Origin: Trichostrongylus colubriformis
Lineage: Eukaryota > Nematoda > Chromadorea > Rhabditida > Trichostrongylidae
DNA: 64,000 nucleotides
Direction of reading: 5' to 3'
Assembly: GCA_963978905.1 (NCBI GenBank)
Contig: OZ022259.1
Coordinates: forward strand, 15,784,068 to 15,848,067
The position numbers and the translations under genes were made by a program. The stretch's first letter is position 1, and every line of letters starts with the position of its first letter. Under the pieces are notes generated by a model. That model made no database searches. It saw only the letters and a program-made list of their open reading frames with translations, and was not told the origin of the DNA. Of this stretch, positions 11,732 to 25,800 are shown piece after piece.

Positions 11732-14317
11732 TTATTTATTCATGGCTAAAACAGCCTCTGAAGAAGATTGAAGAATGTCGATCATGTCCTTGAATCGCTT
11801 TCGACATTCCTTCTCGCCAAAAAATGAAACCAATTCCTTGATAGGTGGTCCCTTCGTACTATCGATTAACGTAACTCGGATCACAGCGAGAAGTTTCGTG
11901 TACTTCCATCCACGCTGTTCTGCATCCCTTTTCAGTGCACTGACATCAAGCGACTCTGGAAACGATAGTTATGCGGGATGGCTCATCAATTATAATAATC
12001 CGATATGATAGCCTCATAGCCTCACCGCATTCAAGCAGATAGGCTAAAGCCGTAAGTGCATTTTCTCGGTTGGACACCGATAAGAGACGTTCAGCTGTCC
12101 TAGGCTTGCTGAAGAACCATTGAAAATCGCCTTTGGTGAGTGAAGACAAATATGCGAAGCTCTCCTCGTTCGCTTTCAGAAAGTCTACTATCTAAATTCA
12201 CAATTATCAAGGTCTGGTGAGATGGATAATGCTAATTTAACCTTTCTAAGATGAGCGGCATCCGGCTCCTGTACATTCGGCAGGTCTCGCTTGATCAATC
12301 GAATTATTGTGGGCCGTAGTTCAGTTTCAAAATCTGCCCTTTGGAAAGCCATTCGAGCATACCTATCCAAAATTTCTTGGTCAAGCTGAAATATCAAACT
12401 CAGAGTCAGAATAAAGGGATTTTATTATTCATAGTTACCTGCAAATTACGTCTGCCGATGCAATGCTCGTCAAAATTTGCGATCATTTCGTCAAGGGTGT
12501 AGAGATGAGCGCTATCGAAGTTACTTATGCCACTACCATTTCGAATCTGCATTAAATATGGTTTTCCTCAGACATCTACACGCAACCACTTTACACAAAC
12601 CAGTAGATTCAAAACGGCACTCGGCATTACACCCAGCTCTTGCTCATAGAAATCCACATATGCATCCTTATCCCTCTTGGAAAGTTTCTTCTTGCCATCT
12701 CGAGTGATTAGAGGAAGATGAAGCCATTTAGGTGCTCTCCATCCAAAAGCCCTGAACTTAGTAAATCGTTTGAAAAACGCTTCCGACTAGACCGTAATCA
12801 ACTTACTTGTACAAAAGCGCATGTTTACCCGTACTGCTCAACCACTCCACACCACGAATGACGTGTGATATATTCATGGCTCGATCATCTACTATATTTG
12901 CGAGGTGATACGTAGGAAATCCGTCACTTTTTAACAAAACCATGTCACTCTCATCGACGCACTGATCCACTGTACCGAATACCTCGTCCTGAAAAAAGCT
13001 GCTGTGCAACTCTAGTGGAAGATAGCCTAGCTGGATGACCATACACATGAGGAGATTTCCCTTGCACAAATATTGTCTTGAGATTCTCTTTTCCCTTCTG
13101 AAAACATGGCTCCATTCGGAAATTAATGTCCCGTGTATCATAGTAGAACAAAATGAGAAGCTTAGTGAAAGCTGTGGCAGCGCGGAATCAAAAGCAGCAA
13201 GCGATGATTTTGCGAGCCGTGAAGGTGCTTAGTGCGGCACTGAAGAATAAGCGAAATGAAATGGATAAAAACTCAGAATGGCATCCACTATTCTACTCCC
13301 TGATTTTTGGATGAACGGCTTATACTGGGCGGCACATCAGTGATATTTGTCAAAGCCACATGCAAATGTGACGCAATTGAATGAAGTGAGGAACGCACAC
13401 ACTTGTAGGAGGAGCCTGTGTATGGGGTCTCTGTTGCACACAAGAGGGCCTTTTAAAGGGCTAAAGGGGGCTTTTCACTGCAAGTTGATGCACTCGCTGC
13501 TCCTTTAAATCCCCAGCGTTCAATTATAGTAGACTCCCTTCCTGAAGACCTTCACTAACGCCTCTACTACTTTTAGTGGCGGGAGCAGGGAAGGAAAAGA
13601 AATCAACATGACCAATATCACTTCATATCTGGCAAAAAGGAAGTTCAGGCGAACAAACCTCAAACGAAACATTCTGTTTGTCCAGCTTCAATCGAACAAC
13701 AAACGGTTCCCCAGCATCTGCACGTGAACGCGATTCGCTGTCATCTATAGAGCGACACTTTCTGTCATACTTCGGAATTTCACCTCGTCTCACGGCGTCT
13801 TTGCGAAGAAGCGCTAAACGCTAAAGCACTAGTCTCAAGAAAATTATTAGCACAGTTGAGCTCGAGAAGCTCACATCTTCAGTGCAGAAACATCGATATG
13901 CATGTCCTGACTCAAAAAGCTGATCCACAGCATTTCTGTACAGCGGTAACCTTTCAGATTGCTGGTAGGGACCATATGGTCCTCCGTTTCGCGGTCCTTC
14001 ATCATAGTGCAAACCGTAGTGATCCAGAATCCGTTCAATCTACAAGAAATAGGTCAGGGGCTGCATACAGTATAACAACTCCGTGAGTGAAAAATATTCT
14101 TGAAACTTACACTGTCGACACTTTCTGGAACCAATCGTGCTCTATCGGTATCTTCTATACGGAGTATGAAACATCCCTTATTATGTCTGGCGAATAGGTA
14201 GTTGTACAGCGCTGTCCGTAAGCCTCCAAGGTGTAGGTGACCTGTTGGGCTCGGTGCGAACCGCACTCGAACCTGTAAAAAATAATTTGGAACAGGCCTT
14301 CGAAACTCCGCATCCAT
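11732..14317 (-). CDS. ears-2: Mitochondrial glutamyl-tRNA synthetase
   Basis: Eight exons read on the minus strand: 14317-14111, 14039-13875, 13820-13659, 12988-12807, 12751-12601, 12546-12439, 12385-12242, then 12191-12026 joined to 11955-11732 (nine blocks in all). They give 502 codons, close to human EARS2 (523). The class I ATP site is visible: [11 protein letters not shown] (HIGH motif) near residue 24-34 and KKLSKRDK (KMSKS motif) about residue 200. Between them are [16 protein letters not shown] and [16 protein letters not shown], typical of bacterial and mitochondrial GluRS. The last 170 residues are the helical anticodon-binding part. The enzyme charges mitochondrial tRNA with glutamate. 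The chosen ATG gives only about 16 residues before the first conserved strand, so a mitochondrial presequence may come from an upstream start or exon not identified. Confidence 0.92.
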
Positions 14318-14416
14318 GATGTCAACTAGTAGAACACTGCTGAAGATCGTAAAGTTTCCGTTTTGCTTTGCTTCCGTTCTTGTAGCTGCTAATCAGAGTT
14401 CTGTGATTTTTATATC

Positions 14417-14451
14417 ACTTATTACCATTCAAGGATTGAATGGTAATAAGT
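14417..14451. other. Perfect 16-bp hairpin upstream of ears-2
   Basis: ACTTATTACCATTCAA, a 3-base loop (GGA), then the exact reverse complement TTGAATGGTAATAAGT. It sits about 100 bp upstream of the ears-2 start, in the putative promoter or 5' leader. Function is unknown. Confidence 0.7.
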
Positions 14452-14648
14452 TGTGGATTGGTTGACTAAGAATCATGGCGCCGCTGTTTAAGAAACAGGA
14501 GTATTCACTTTTGTACTGCCTTTTTTAACCTAAGGATATTCGTGCCTAGGCCATAGTGGAGGAAAGAAAAAGTCTAAAAATCGCGTCATGCACCAAAAAC
14601 ATTGAAGTGCCCTCCCTCTTGTCTTCTTCTTCGTCTTCTCCCTAGCGT

Positions 14649-14866
14649 TAGCCCCGCGCCGTCACAGGGTCCGCTGTTCTTGTCAGACGTCGCCACTTCC
14701 TCCTGTCCAAGGCATCCTCCGCCGTGGGAATCACATCGGTGAGGTCGCCCTTGATGACGTTCCTCCACCTCTTCTATGGGGCTCTACGCGGTCGCTTCCT
14801 TTGCGCTTCGAACTCCAGTGCTTTTATTATGGGGTGGTCCTCTGATCTCCTCAGCACATGTCCTAA
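14649..14866 (-). pseudogene. RTE-type LINE reverse transcriptase, C-terminal fragment
   Basis: The minus strand reads GHVLRRSEDHPIIKAL, then RKRPRRAP, a stop, KRWRNVIKGDL, and ends RKWRRLTRTADPVTARG. This is the conserved C-terminus of nematode RTE-like non-LTR polyproteins. Only about 70 codons remain, with one internal stop. It is a 5'-truncated, dead insertion. Confidence 0.8.
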
Positions 14867-15608
14867 TCATCATAAGTGCCCTCGCTCTTGTATGTTTGCT
14901 GTGACCATGGAAACAAATGCAAGGGCATTACAGCAAAATATGTTAAGACCCAGCCTTTCATTAAGATTCACTACGAGCTCTTCAGCGAGAAATCCAGCCC
15001 TATACGAAACCAAGTATATTGAGGAACAGTTACGGGGTGAATTTTGCCAAAGATCACGAAACCTATGTAGCCTAAAAAAGCCGAATCGTACCTGTTCAAC
15101 TGAGCTAAACAGTCTTCGCAACAACAACGTTACCATGCTTCTACTAAAATAGGCACATGTAGATGGAGTCGATGATGTGCTTTAATGCCAATTCCGCGCA
15201 CCAGCACCAATACGTGATTGCGGTCGGCGTCCTCCCCTCATCGGGATTTATGTCATCGTTTGCTAGGCCTTGGTGTTCATCGTATGTGTTTTCGGTCATT
15301 TCCACAGCATATCTCTCATTAGCCTGAAGTTTGCTGCGAAATGTTTCCTATCGCCTGTTCTCCTCGTGACCGTAATTGTTCATATTGAACTTGACGAAAC
15401 TTGAGGACATTAGTTTTTTTACTATTCACAACAACTTTTTGGTAATGCAGCGAACATTAAGTGGACTACTTCATAAAACTTTTATCGGCTATCAAAATCA
15501 CGCGGTTATCGTATTCATGTAGCCCTCAAAGATTTTCATTCGGGAACTCTTCTGGGTCGGCGTTCTGTAGCCGTGAGTAGTCGCTTTCCTGCCCTTCCTG
15601 CACAACGT

Positions 15609-15731
15609 TAGGCTGCCGTCAGACTTCGCGATTTTGCGATGTTGCGACTGCGCATGCGGACGCAATCTCACGCTCGTGGTATCGCATGTTCGACGCCGCA
15701 AAGTGGTGCAGTCTGAAGGTGGCCTTAGGCA
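15609..15731. repeat. Short inverted-repeat element
   Basis: TTAGGCTGCCGTCAGACTTCG at the left pairs imperfectly with the inverse of CAGTCTGAAGGTGGCCTTA at the right. The ends resemble those of the hairpins at 3314 and 23236, suggesting a related MITE family. Confidence 0.45.
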
Positions 15732-15778
15732 TTTCGATCTGGATTCTGTGGTTGAACATGCACTAGGCAGGATTTTTT

Positions 15779-15852
15779 TGCGTCTCACCTCTTTCTCTGC
15801 AGTGCTCTACTTAGTTTGCGTTTCACCTCTTTCTCTGCAGTGCTCTACTTAG
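15779..15852. repeat. Two-copy tandem repeat
   Basis: A unit of about 37 bases containing CACCTCTTTCTCTGCAGTGC is present twice in direct succession, almost identical. Confidence 0.75.
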
Positions 15853-16893
15853 CGCTTACCTTCCTATTCCACATTCGGCCATAACATCCCTTCCAATGTT
15901 CTAAGCCGTTGCACTGCGTTCCACTTGAAAAGGAATCGCGGTGAGAGTTTGTTAACTAATTAGACCAGGTTTGATAGTGGTTGGTCGAGGGTTGTGTTTG
16001 ACGTATCCGTTAGTCTGGGGTAAGAGGGATCTTAAAGAGATTTTGGAAGAGGTCGCATGGCATGTGGGATCTGGAGATGTCCATCAAGGACGTGTCGCAG
16101 TCTTTGAAAAAAAGAAAGTGCGATGTATCGACACCCATGTTCCTGACGCGAGCTCGGTAGAGTTTGGAAATTTCGATAGCGAGACGAAGCCATGACTACG
16201 ATGCACCGTTTCCACAAAGAAACTTGACGTCCGGGCTCGTGCTCGTTTTTATGTTCGTTTCACGTCACAGTGGTATCTGTTTCTAGTTGTTGTGGGTCGT
16301 CGCAAAATCGCATGACACCGGGCCATCTTATCTCCGATTAATTTGCAAACATTTCACCGCTCCTAATCTTTGATTTTTGTCAGCACCCAACACCAAGCTC
16401 TGTGCATTTGGAGTGATGAGAAATGGAGCGTCCCATTCCTACAGTGCGCTGAGTACGCTACGCTAACCGCATGCCCATCTTTGCTGTGAAAGGGCTTTAT
16501 GTCAAGAAGTGGAGGTTCGAAATCAAGGAGGGAACGACTGAGGAGTGCATATCATCTGCTCCCGTATTTGTTCCGCATTTTCAAAGGCTTCTTAGGCCGT
16601 ATAAGCCTTTTCGGTCGATCTGGACTAAGTCGTTCACTATCCCACTTGGCGTTGATCCCATAGTCTTGTTGATTGCAACTGGCTAGACGAACGAATAATT
16701 GCCAAATTCCGGAGAGAGCTTTACTCTAAATTTTAGCCAGAGCTTTATTCCAAATTTTAGCTAATCAGCAATATTCTTCATTTACATAATGTTCGCTCTT
16801 GAATGAAATCACAGTACCACGTGTATTCGCTAACCAGACAACGCCATGCCTAAAAATATTTTTTAGATCGCTTAATACTTGTCATTATCACTC

Positions 16894-19800
16894 ATGAGTG
16901 CCATGTTCTCTACATCGCGCTCTTCACAAGGGGGCTCCTCCGGCGGAAACCTCGTAGAGTTCAAGGTAAGCGTGGGCTGTCAGTTGTTGAGATATCGTCG
17001 AGACAAAGTAAGACTGTTTATGTCAGAGGTCTTGTGAATTCAATCAAGAATAACCTTAATGCTTCTCCATTTCAGGCAGGGCGTTCTTTTCTCCAGCCTG
17101 CAACTGCTCCCAACAAAAAGAAGGTTGGTTACCGTTCACTAAACACCTTTGCCTTTTGTACATCTTTATGAGGAATTTCAAATTTTTCTGCTGCTGGTGC
17201 GTGAGAAAAGAGTATATTGTCTGTGGGAAAACTAGCCTCTTTTCCTGGAACCGGAAAAGGGAATGTGTTCTCTAGCGGAGTAACTGTCCATCCCTGTCCA
17301 CACTAGAAACGTGATACTGTTCAAAATTTCAACTTGACTGAGTTGAAAGTAGTATTGTCGAAGCTATTTTGTCGTGCTGATCGTAACTTCAGTGATGACT
17401 GTCAGTAGTGACCCCAGAAATAATGAGACATCATTTACTGGGGTACCTTTTTTCCTTCAAGTTCGTTGAATGAGAACAAAGGGGTGCTACAACTGAGTGT
17501 CTCAGCTAGTAACCTCACATACATTCCCGAAAAAAAACTTGTTTAATCAGTGTTGATGGATGTGCTATTCAATGAATCAATTTCAGAAGAATTGAAAGGT
17601 GTTGCCCGAGTGGTTGTTTTATTTTCAGTCGAATCCGTTGACATTTATGTGTAGGGTTCCAGCGAGAACCACTTCTTCACCCCATATTGGTTGTAATAGT
17701 CAAAAAACATCGTTCGATGTAATGAGACAGGACTCGTTCCCAAACTTTTTTACCTATTTTTACTGCAAAGATCACAGATCACATTTATTGCGAAATAATT
17801 ATAATAGGTGAAGTTTATCATTGGCTCTTGATCAGCCAATTCGGCGCAAAATTCACTGCAGTTGTGATGCTGTGCAACTGAACATATCTAATACGTCTTT
17901 TTTCGCATCGGTTTTCAAGAGTCCTGCTCCAAATCTATAGCTCTTGAGGTTGTTGCTGACAAAACGAAGGGACAAGTTTTTATCAAGCAATCGAATGATC
18001 AGCTCATGCATTTTTGTTGGAAAAACAGAGAAACTGGCGCGGTTGTTGACGTGGGTCTTGCCCTCTTTCATAATGTATCGTTTTTTGACTAATAATTGAA
18101 TAATTCTGTCCCTTACTTGTAGGACCTCATAATATTTCCTGGCGACACGGAATTCAAGGAAGTAAAAGGATGTCCTGATGGAAAAGTGTACATGCTGAAA
18201 TTTAAAACATCTGACGAGCGTCGTCTTTTCTGGATACAGGACGGCAATGCTGATGCAGATAAAGATTTATGCAAGAAGGTGGGATTACAGCTAACTGATT
18301 TAAATAAGTTTATCATGAGATGTCGGTTTTTGTGGCTTGTCACCCTTATTTAACGCGTAGATTCGTTCATTCAACTTCCGAAAATAATTAGTGAACAGTT
18401 CGCTACTGGTTTCAACAGGCATTTTCAATGGGGGATCTCATCTTCACCCTGTGGAGCGGCGAAATTGCATCTGTCTAAATTCTTAATATTTATTTCAATA
18501 TTATATTTTTCAATTTTATATACTGCAATTGTCGGATGTTATGCATTTGATAGGGCTTCATAGGAAGGTTCGGCGCTGCTCGGCTATAGCTAGATCTTGC
18601 AAACCGTAAACGAAGGATAATGATTTGTACCTACACTCAGTCTACAGGGTGGGGCAAAATTACGGAAACTAGGCACGGCCGCGGGAACTTTGACCCCGGA
18701 GGCGCTTTTCGCCTTTGAAAAACTCTTGCTAATTTTTATTCGATTCAGCGCAACCTTCTCTACTAACTAGCACAAAAAATTTCGTATTTGATCTAAAATT
18801 ACAAGGCCATCCCCTCACCGGACTTCCATCATCGACCTGCACCTTCAAGGATTCCGAGCGGTTGACATCTCCCGCCGTCCAAGGTACCAAGAAGTCTTGT
18901 GTCGAAAACAATCGCAATGTTCACAGAATTGGGAAACCTTTCCGATCAACCAGGACGTGGGAGACCTACTTCTATCACGACCAAGGCGAAAATCAAGAAG
19001 ATGCGCCATCATCTGCGTGGTCTTCGTTCACCGCTGGTCTTCGTCCACAAGGAGTTAAGGTCAACGGGAAAAACTATTTGGACATTTTGAAGAACGAAGT
19101 CCTACTGTGGGCCCAGAGGCACTTTGGATATAAGAAATGGTGCTATCAAAAAGACAATGCCCCTGCTCACGAGGCCAAGATTGTTCAGGAGCGGTGCAAG
19201 GAAAATTTCCAGATTCCATCGCTTTTGATGAACGGCATCCCAGTTCAGCGGACCTCAACCCACTCGATTTCTCTGTATGGAGCGTCCTCGAGTCTAAAGC
19301 ATGCTCAAACCCCATCGCGACCTCAATTCTCTGGAAGCAGCACTGGAGAAAGCATGGGATGAGTTGGACGAAGACCACCTCCACGCCACGGCCGAAGCGT
19401 TTCCGGAGCGTCTTCGAGCCTGTGTCGAAGTAAATGGGCTTGCTTTGAATAAAAAGAAGTGGGTTTTGTTCAGTTTTTTCTGGGGAATAAATCGATAATG
19501 GTTACTTTTTTGTTCAAGCTGAAATAAAGTTTTTGGGTGGCACCAATTTAGTTTCCGTAATTTTGCCCCACCCTGTATAAATGTCGCTCAGAGTTTGGCA
19601 GTCTTCTTTTTGTGGTCGGTGCCATCCAGCGTACATTTTTAATGCGGACGGCTTTCGGCGCTGAGGCGGTGGGTACTCCTCAGTCATTTTGTCATGTCAT
19701 ACGTATGAGCAGTACTGAATAGCCCGTTGTGTAGGTACTCAGAAAATCGGGAGAGGGAGCGCGTAAAGAAGAGAAAGTGGTGTTCAAGATAAGGACCATT

Positions 19801-22800
19801 ACTCTTATGAACATCAGCATTATTTTCCTGTTGTTGTTCTAGAGGAAGAGTTTGTCTTGACTCCGCGTCTACAATATCTCTCACTTATTTTATGTTTTAC
19901 GTGAATTATACTTCAGCTCAACTTCTTCTGCATGTCTATCGTACACTTTATCGCCTTGCTCTTTTCGTTACTTTTTGGCTTTTTGGCATCCAGCACTCCG
20001 TTGTTTTTGCTGAGGCTCTGCATACATATGTTGAATGATTTCATCAAATACAAGGAATTTCACACAATGTGATCGGGAATTTCCTATTCCTTTTTCTCAG
20101 GTGAACGATGCTCTGAATAAGCCACCAACTACTCGAGCTACAGCTCGTGGGGGCTCTTCGGAACGGGCCACCGGAGGCTTATCAACTGCCAACTTGGCGG
20201 GCCTTAGTGGCAGTGAGGTACGTATGTGTTCAATGTTCTGTAAAATTACATCACAAAGCTACTTCAAACATACATCACCGTATTTGATACTTTGTCTTCC
20301 AATTTTGGGTATGTGGAACATTCTTTTCTTTCACGGCATACCATATTTGCCAAACGGGTGACCTTGCCTTCTGTTTACATCTTCACTGGAACCGTTGAGA
20401 TGGTCAACTAGTTGTCATAGCGGTTATCGAAACTACTCTTTTAGGTATGTTAAACGAGCCAAATTTCGTAGCTTTCGATGACAAGAGGTGTCTTCCCCAC
20501 ATGGAGAGGGGTTGATTCAACGCTATTCAAATGCAATAGTATCAACGAAATAGTTGAAAAGAATGTAGTGCTCATTTTTTGGGACGGAATCGATGGCTGA
20601 TCAGCCAAGGTCTTTTCGCTAAGGCTCCGTGCTCCTCATGTCATTAAGGATTCATTTGCACACATACTGTGTTCTGTGTGACAAGCATTTAGCCGAAAAA
20701 CTTCGTCAGATAGTTGCGACTTCAGAGTCCATCACCTTAATCAATTGTACCCTGAGAATTATGAAAATATCTGTTCAAAGCGTTCGACATAAAATAAGCA
20801 TGAGGTTCATATCAAGATCAGCCTGGAGGAAGGAGAAGGATAAGGTCAACTTCATACCCGGCTGAATGGGAATTTTTAGATTTCCAACGACAAGAAAATA
20901 ATACGTAGCTTTGGAGAAAATGCAAGGTGGATCAAGGTCATGAATGTGTTTCCGAGTTAAGTTCCGCCTACAGTGGGCGGAGCGTGATTTGGTGATGAGT
21001 GTTAGCAAATTTATGAAAAAAAAGCAATTCCGACCGACCCACTGACGCTCATGATGTTACGCGCGCAGTATTGTGCGCTAGCCCGACTGGTCAATATATG
21101 CCGATACCCCGACTCGTCGAAAATCCCATTCAGCCGAGTGTGAACGCAGCCTAATGAACCGATTCCGAGAAAGGAGTTAACGTGAAGAAAGGTCCCACGT
21201 GGTGTAATATTTGTGAAGGAAAGCTCACTCAAAAGTCATTTCAGTGCTTGAAACCCGAAAACAATCAAAGTAACAGTTTTAATGATAGGATGTATATAAT
21301 GACTCTTATAAAAACTTTAGGAACTGGGTGCACTTGGAGGGCTTGATCAGCAACAGCTGATGCAACTTCTGCAGTTCATGAATCAAGTAGGCGCAACTAT
21401 AACAGCCCTAACACGCTTCACTTACACTAAACTTGTTCTTTAGGGAAGCTCAGATTCCCCGTCGCTGGTACCTCAAACACCTTCAGGAGGTAATTCGGAA
21501 CGTGGAGCATCTGCAAATGCACCCAAAGGTAACTGTTTCTGAAGAAATTTTTTATTTTGCACTAATAGATAGGAACGTTTTCAGTTTCTGCCTCGGAACT
21601 AACACAACTTCAAACGCTGCTTGGTGGGTTAAGAGCTCCGGGAACTGCAGGGCCTAATTCATCTCAGGATCGTCAAGTGGCTATTGAACTGAGTGATGTT
21701 ATCGCTGGAGGGCAGGTAGTCGAAACTGCAAAAAACAATGCGGGTGAGGGGTTTTTCTCTCTTGCAAGTATATGGCATCCTGAGGTCTTCTTCATAGCAT
21801 TTCAACGAAAAGTGGATGTTCTTTTAAAGATCGGCTTCTCAATCATATGCCCATGGAAGACAAAACAGCTCCGGATACCAAAAAGGCTCTGGAAGATACC
21901 GTTCGTTCTCCACATTACAGACAGGTGAGCTAAGTTTCCAGACCCTTTTTTGTATATTCGAGAGTTAACAAGCTGTTTGGGAGGACATCTGAATTTAATG
22001 CACATAAAGCATTTTGTAACTAGAAAAAAGTAACTTCAAATTATTGATGACGCTAATAAAATTACATTCTGCCAGGAGTACATGTTTTGATATCGTATCT
22101 TGATCAGATTTTACATCGTTTTATATAATAGATAGTTCAAATTTTTGAAGACAATGGGGACGCATCTTGTGCACGACGAGATTAATCAGCTTTTTTATGT
22201 ACATAACTCTTTTTTCTTCATATGCATTGTTCACAAAGTATTTTATTCTTTGAGATCAGATTTTCTGCAGGCTGCGAACACATTCGGTCATGCTCTTTCT
22301 ACTGGACAAATGGCTCCTGTACTTGAACGGTTCGGCATAAGCGAAGGTGCTGCGCAGGCGGCTGCCACTGGAAGTCAGTTCGTGTCTGTTATAACTTGAC
22401 AGCCAGACTGACTGGCGTCAGTCGTTGGGTAGCATTGTTAATAGGCGCTTCTTAATTCTCACCCGACACTTCGTTCCACACTGCATCCGACCTTTATACG
22501 TTGTCTTCCAGATGGTTCTAAATTTTGTGACCGACAGACTAAGCCGATTATATATTGTAGTGATAGTTATCAGAAACCCCGTTACAAAATAGGTTTTCTA
22601 AGCGCTCATTCAAGAATTTTATGGCTGGCGAAGGAACTGGTTCCACACCGAAACGAAAATTGTTGAAATATGTGCATTTACATCAAGATGACAGGGACAC
22701 GTGCGGATCGATTGATTTCACTTTAGATTAGGTTGGCTGTTTACGAAATAGTAGAAATAACAAAATTTAACTCATTACTAACGCTGCTTTGCGCGTATTA

Positions 22801-25800
22801 AGTTGTAGCATTAATCGGGTGGGCATAACTGAGAGGTCATGGAATAACCCGCACTTCTGGATCAAGTTTGTATACAATGGAGGAGCAAATATGAGCAGGA
22901 GGAAAAATGGGGAGTTTGGGATTCATCCATAAGAATTGGAAACTTGTGATGCTTCTTCACGTTTCCAATATTCAGTAAGAATATGTGTAGGTTCAGTGAT
23001 TGCGTGATCGCTTCCTAAGAAGCACACATACTCAAAAAAAAGAAACGTCTAAGGCGAAGTAGGGCAGTTTTTAAAAAATTGCAGATAGCACATGTTTATT
23101 GACTATCTTTGTTTCACAGCTTTCATGATTTTCATCACTTTGCAGCCACACTGAGCAAGTGGGTGCCATTGCTAAAAGATGTTCAAGTACTAATTGAAAA
23201 CCTAAGCAAATATTCTTGTTTCAAATTACCAGTACAAGGCCGCGTTCATACTCAGTGCCAGCAGGGCGCGTCTGCGTTCACGGGCAGCCAGGAAGACGGG
23301 TGACACGAGAGGTGCATAGACGGCACAGGAATGAAGCACTGCTAGCATAAGAAAAGACGCACAGACTTCTCAGCTGTTTCATGGACGCGCAGTCACGCTC
23401 TGCGCCGGCACCGTAGAGTATGAACGCAGCATAAGACTTGTAGTTGATTGAATAAATAAGGAAGGCTGTAATTTAAGGCTGGATAGCTTGTCTCTTGACT
23501 GCCAATATCTTATTTTATTGACTGGTTTCGTTGAACTTTTGGATTTTAGGGACTTGCTCAGTGTCTCATATTTTCTTTAAATTCAAACAGTTGGGCTGTC
23601 GCACCTCATTACGCGAATAACGCAGTAGAATTATGTAATGATGAAATGGTCGTCTGACCAGCCGATATCGCAGAGGTCCATATTGCACAATTTCACATTA
23701 TTGTAAACGCAGAACTGAGCCCTAACTCTAGTGGTATTTAGTGGTATTTACAAATACCCGCTAATCAGTCGAAGCATCTTGTTGCCACTGATACCGGAGT
23801 GCACAGTATATTCTCTTGGTGATCATTTATTGTTTGCTATTGGGTGTCGATAATTTTGTCAATAGTTCGGGAATCGATAGAGTTGTGATGCATCGATTTG
23901 CACTTGCTAAGCATCTATCTCCTACCTATTGGGTTGATCCATATTCAGTCCATATGCCGATTATAGATGCTCATCAATTTCGTAAACATGCACCACTATT
24001 TGGGGTTTTACATTACATAGCGTAGCGGTCGATACCCAGAAAATTACCGTGTCACTTTCCTTGCCATACACCATTATTCGGAACGGGGCAATTTAGCGGT
24101 CGATACGTCAACCACTGATGTCAGAAAATAAACGAAATATGCTCACCCAATGGCATTGAGCATTTATTTATTGGAGACGTAAACAAAAGTTCACGTGAAG
24201 ATTACAACCATGCCTAAGACTTCAAAAAAGGAGAGCATGATCTTATCCAACAACATGAAAAGAACACAACAAACAAAAAGATATAAAAATATAATCATGC
24301 AAAGTAGCAACGAACTAAGGTAGGTAAAGGAAGATGAACATCAAGGAAACAGAGAGTCGAGATTCGAGATCCCCCTGATGTAACTACATTTTTGCAACCA
24401 GCCTTTTGAATTGAGCCAATGACAATCCGAGTACATTTTGCCGAAGAAGTTTATTGAAAAGTGATAGGTTTCTAATAGCAAAACTTTTGCGTCTGACCTG
24501 TGTCCTTGAAACCGGCATCCTTAGTTTGACAGTCCCACTCCTAGTATTGGATCTAATAACTTCAAAATCTTCAAAAGCATTTGACGTTTTTACTTTAGCG
24601 GTCGTGTAACAGTATAAGCGGTGAACCAGATATCATGCCATTCACATCCTAACGACTCTTTCAGGTCCTGTTAGCTGTTATCAGCTTCGATAAGTCACCA
24701 TTAAAAACACCAGAAGGGGGTAATTTTGGCTTACGGTGGAACAGACGTAGTGTGGACGAGTTTAAGTGGCCGCCATTGCACAAACTCGCCCATTTGACGC
24801 CTTGGCATGGTGCCAAATGAAGATGTTTCTATTATAACTTTGTTTTTTCCTTTTACTTTTGTTCTGTTCTTTCTTATATTGTGTCTAGATGTACTTACAT
24901 GATTGCTAATGTAGTTGGGAATGGTCACCCCACTGCGCTGGGAGTCAGGTGCTACAACTAACGTTGGCCCACGGCCCGTCTCCTACAGCGGACAACTCGG
25001 AATGGATGCGCTGGATGCGAATACACACCGCAGCGTCGCGCTTTTGAGTCCGGGTTTTTTCGCCTATTATCGCTTCTAACCTTGAGTGTTCATTACAAAA
25101 TGCTCATTTCTTTGCATCTTCCTCTTGTTTCGGACCCCCTTCCGGTTCCTTTGAGGTCCCCGTATCCTGCGATACCTGTGAATGTAAACACTCCACTGAC
25201 AGCCGGAAAAGAGAAACGGGCTTGAAGAAGACATTTGCCTTCCGACGCTCCTTATCGAATCTTATCAACCGTTATCAGTTTGGATTACCCATCACTGATG
25301 TTGTTCCCCCCCCCCCCCTCTAAAATGTATGAGGGTCAGCGCTCCAGGATGAATGCGGTAGACGAAACGCCGTTGGTGGCATTCGCCTTTCAAGAGTCCT
25401 TATCAACTGCTATCATTTTCGGTGCACCACCGCAGGGTCCCCTTACCGCCCCTAGATCAGTTGTGAAATGCAGGGTCCCAGCTTTGCTGCGACGCGATAT
25501 ATGAGTTTCGTGACAGACAGACACACACTCGCCCAGACACACTCAGTGGATTATAGAATTGAATCTTTCGAAATTCCTGGTAATGGGTATTTGGGGTTCT
25601 GATTGCTAATTTGCTATTCTAGCCCCTTGAGGTTATACTCGATTGATGGAAAAGCATGGGTCACATCTTGTTCCTTTGTTTTTACACTCAGGTGCGAAAA
25701 AGGTCACTCGTATCATGTTGTTCTACTCAGTAAATCAAGTGTAATCAAAACGACATTGTTTTTCGCCGTTTGACCTTTCAAAAAGTCTGACCTGCTGACG

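Larger units (their letters stand above)
14867..16893. other. Spacer between the LINE fragment and rpn-13
   Basis: It holds a small inverted-repeat unit (15609-15731) and a short tandem repeat (15779-15852), listed separately. Several open frames (for example 15971-16195) have no recognisable domain or splice context. The last few hundred bases should contain the rpn-13 promoter. Confidence 0.35.

Noticed and set aside
14724..15152. Open frame of 142 codons on the plus strand
   Set aside because: It overlaps the reverse strand of the RTE-like LINE fragment and has no domain; it is a shadow of that remnant.
21716..21743. Alternative rpn-13 exon 8 end at 21715
   Set aside because: It breaks the phase with exon 9; extending to 21743 restores both phase and homology.
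23816..24025. Short open frame in rpn-13 intron 10
   Set aside because: No recognisable family; surrounded by repeats and within an intron.
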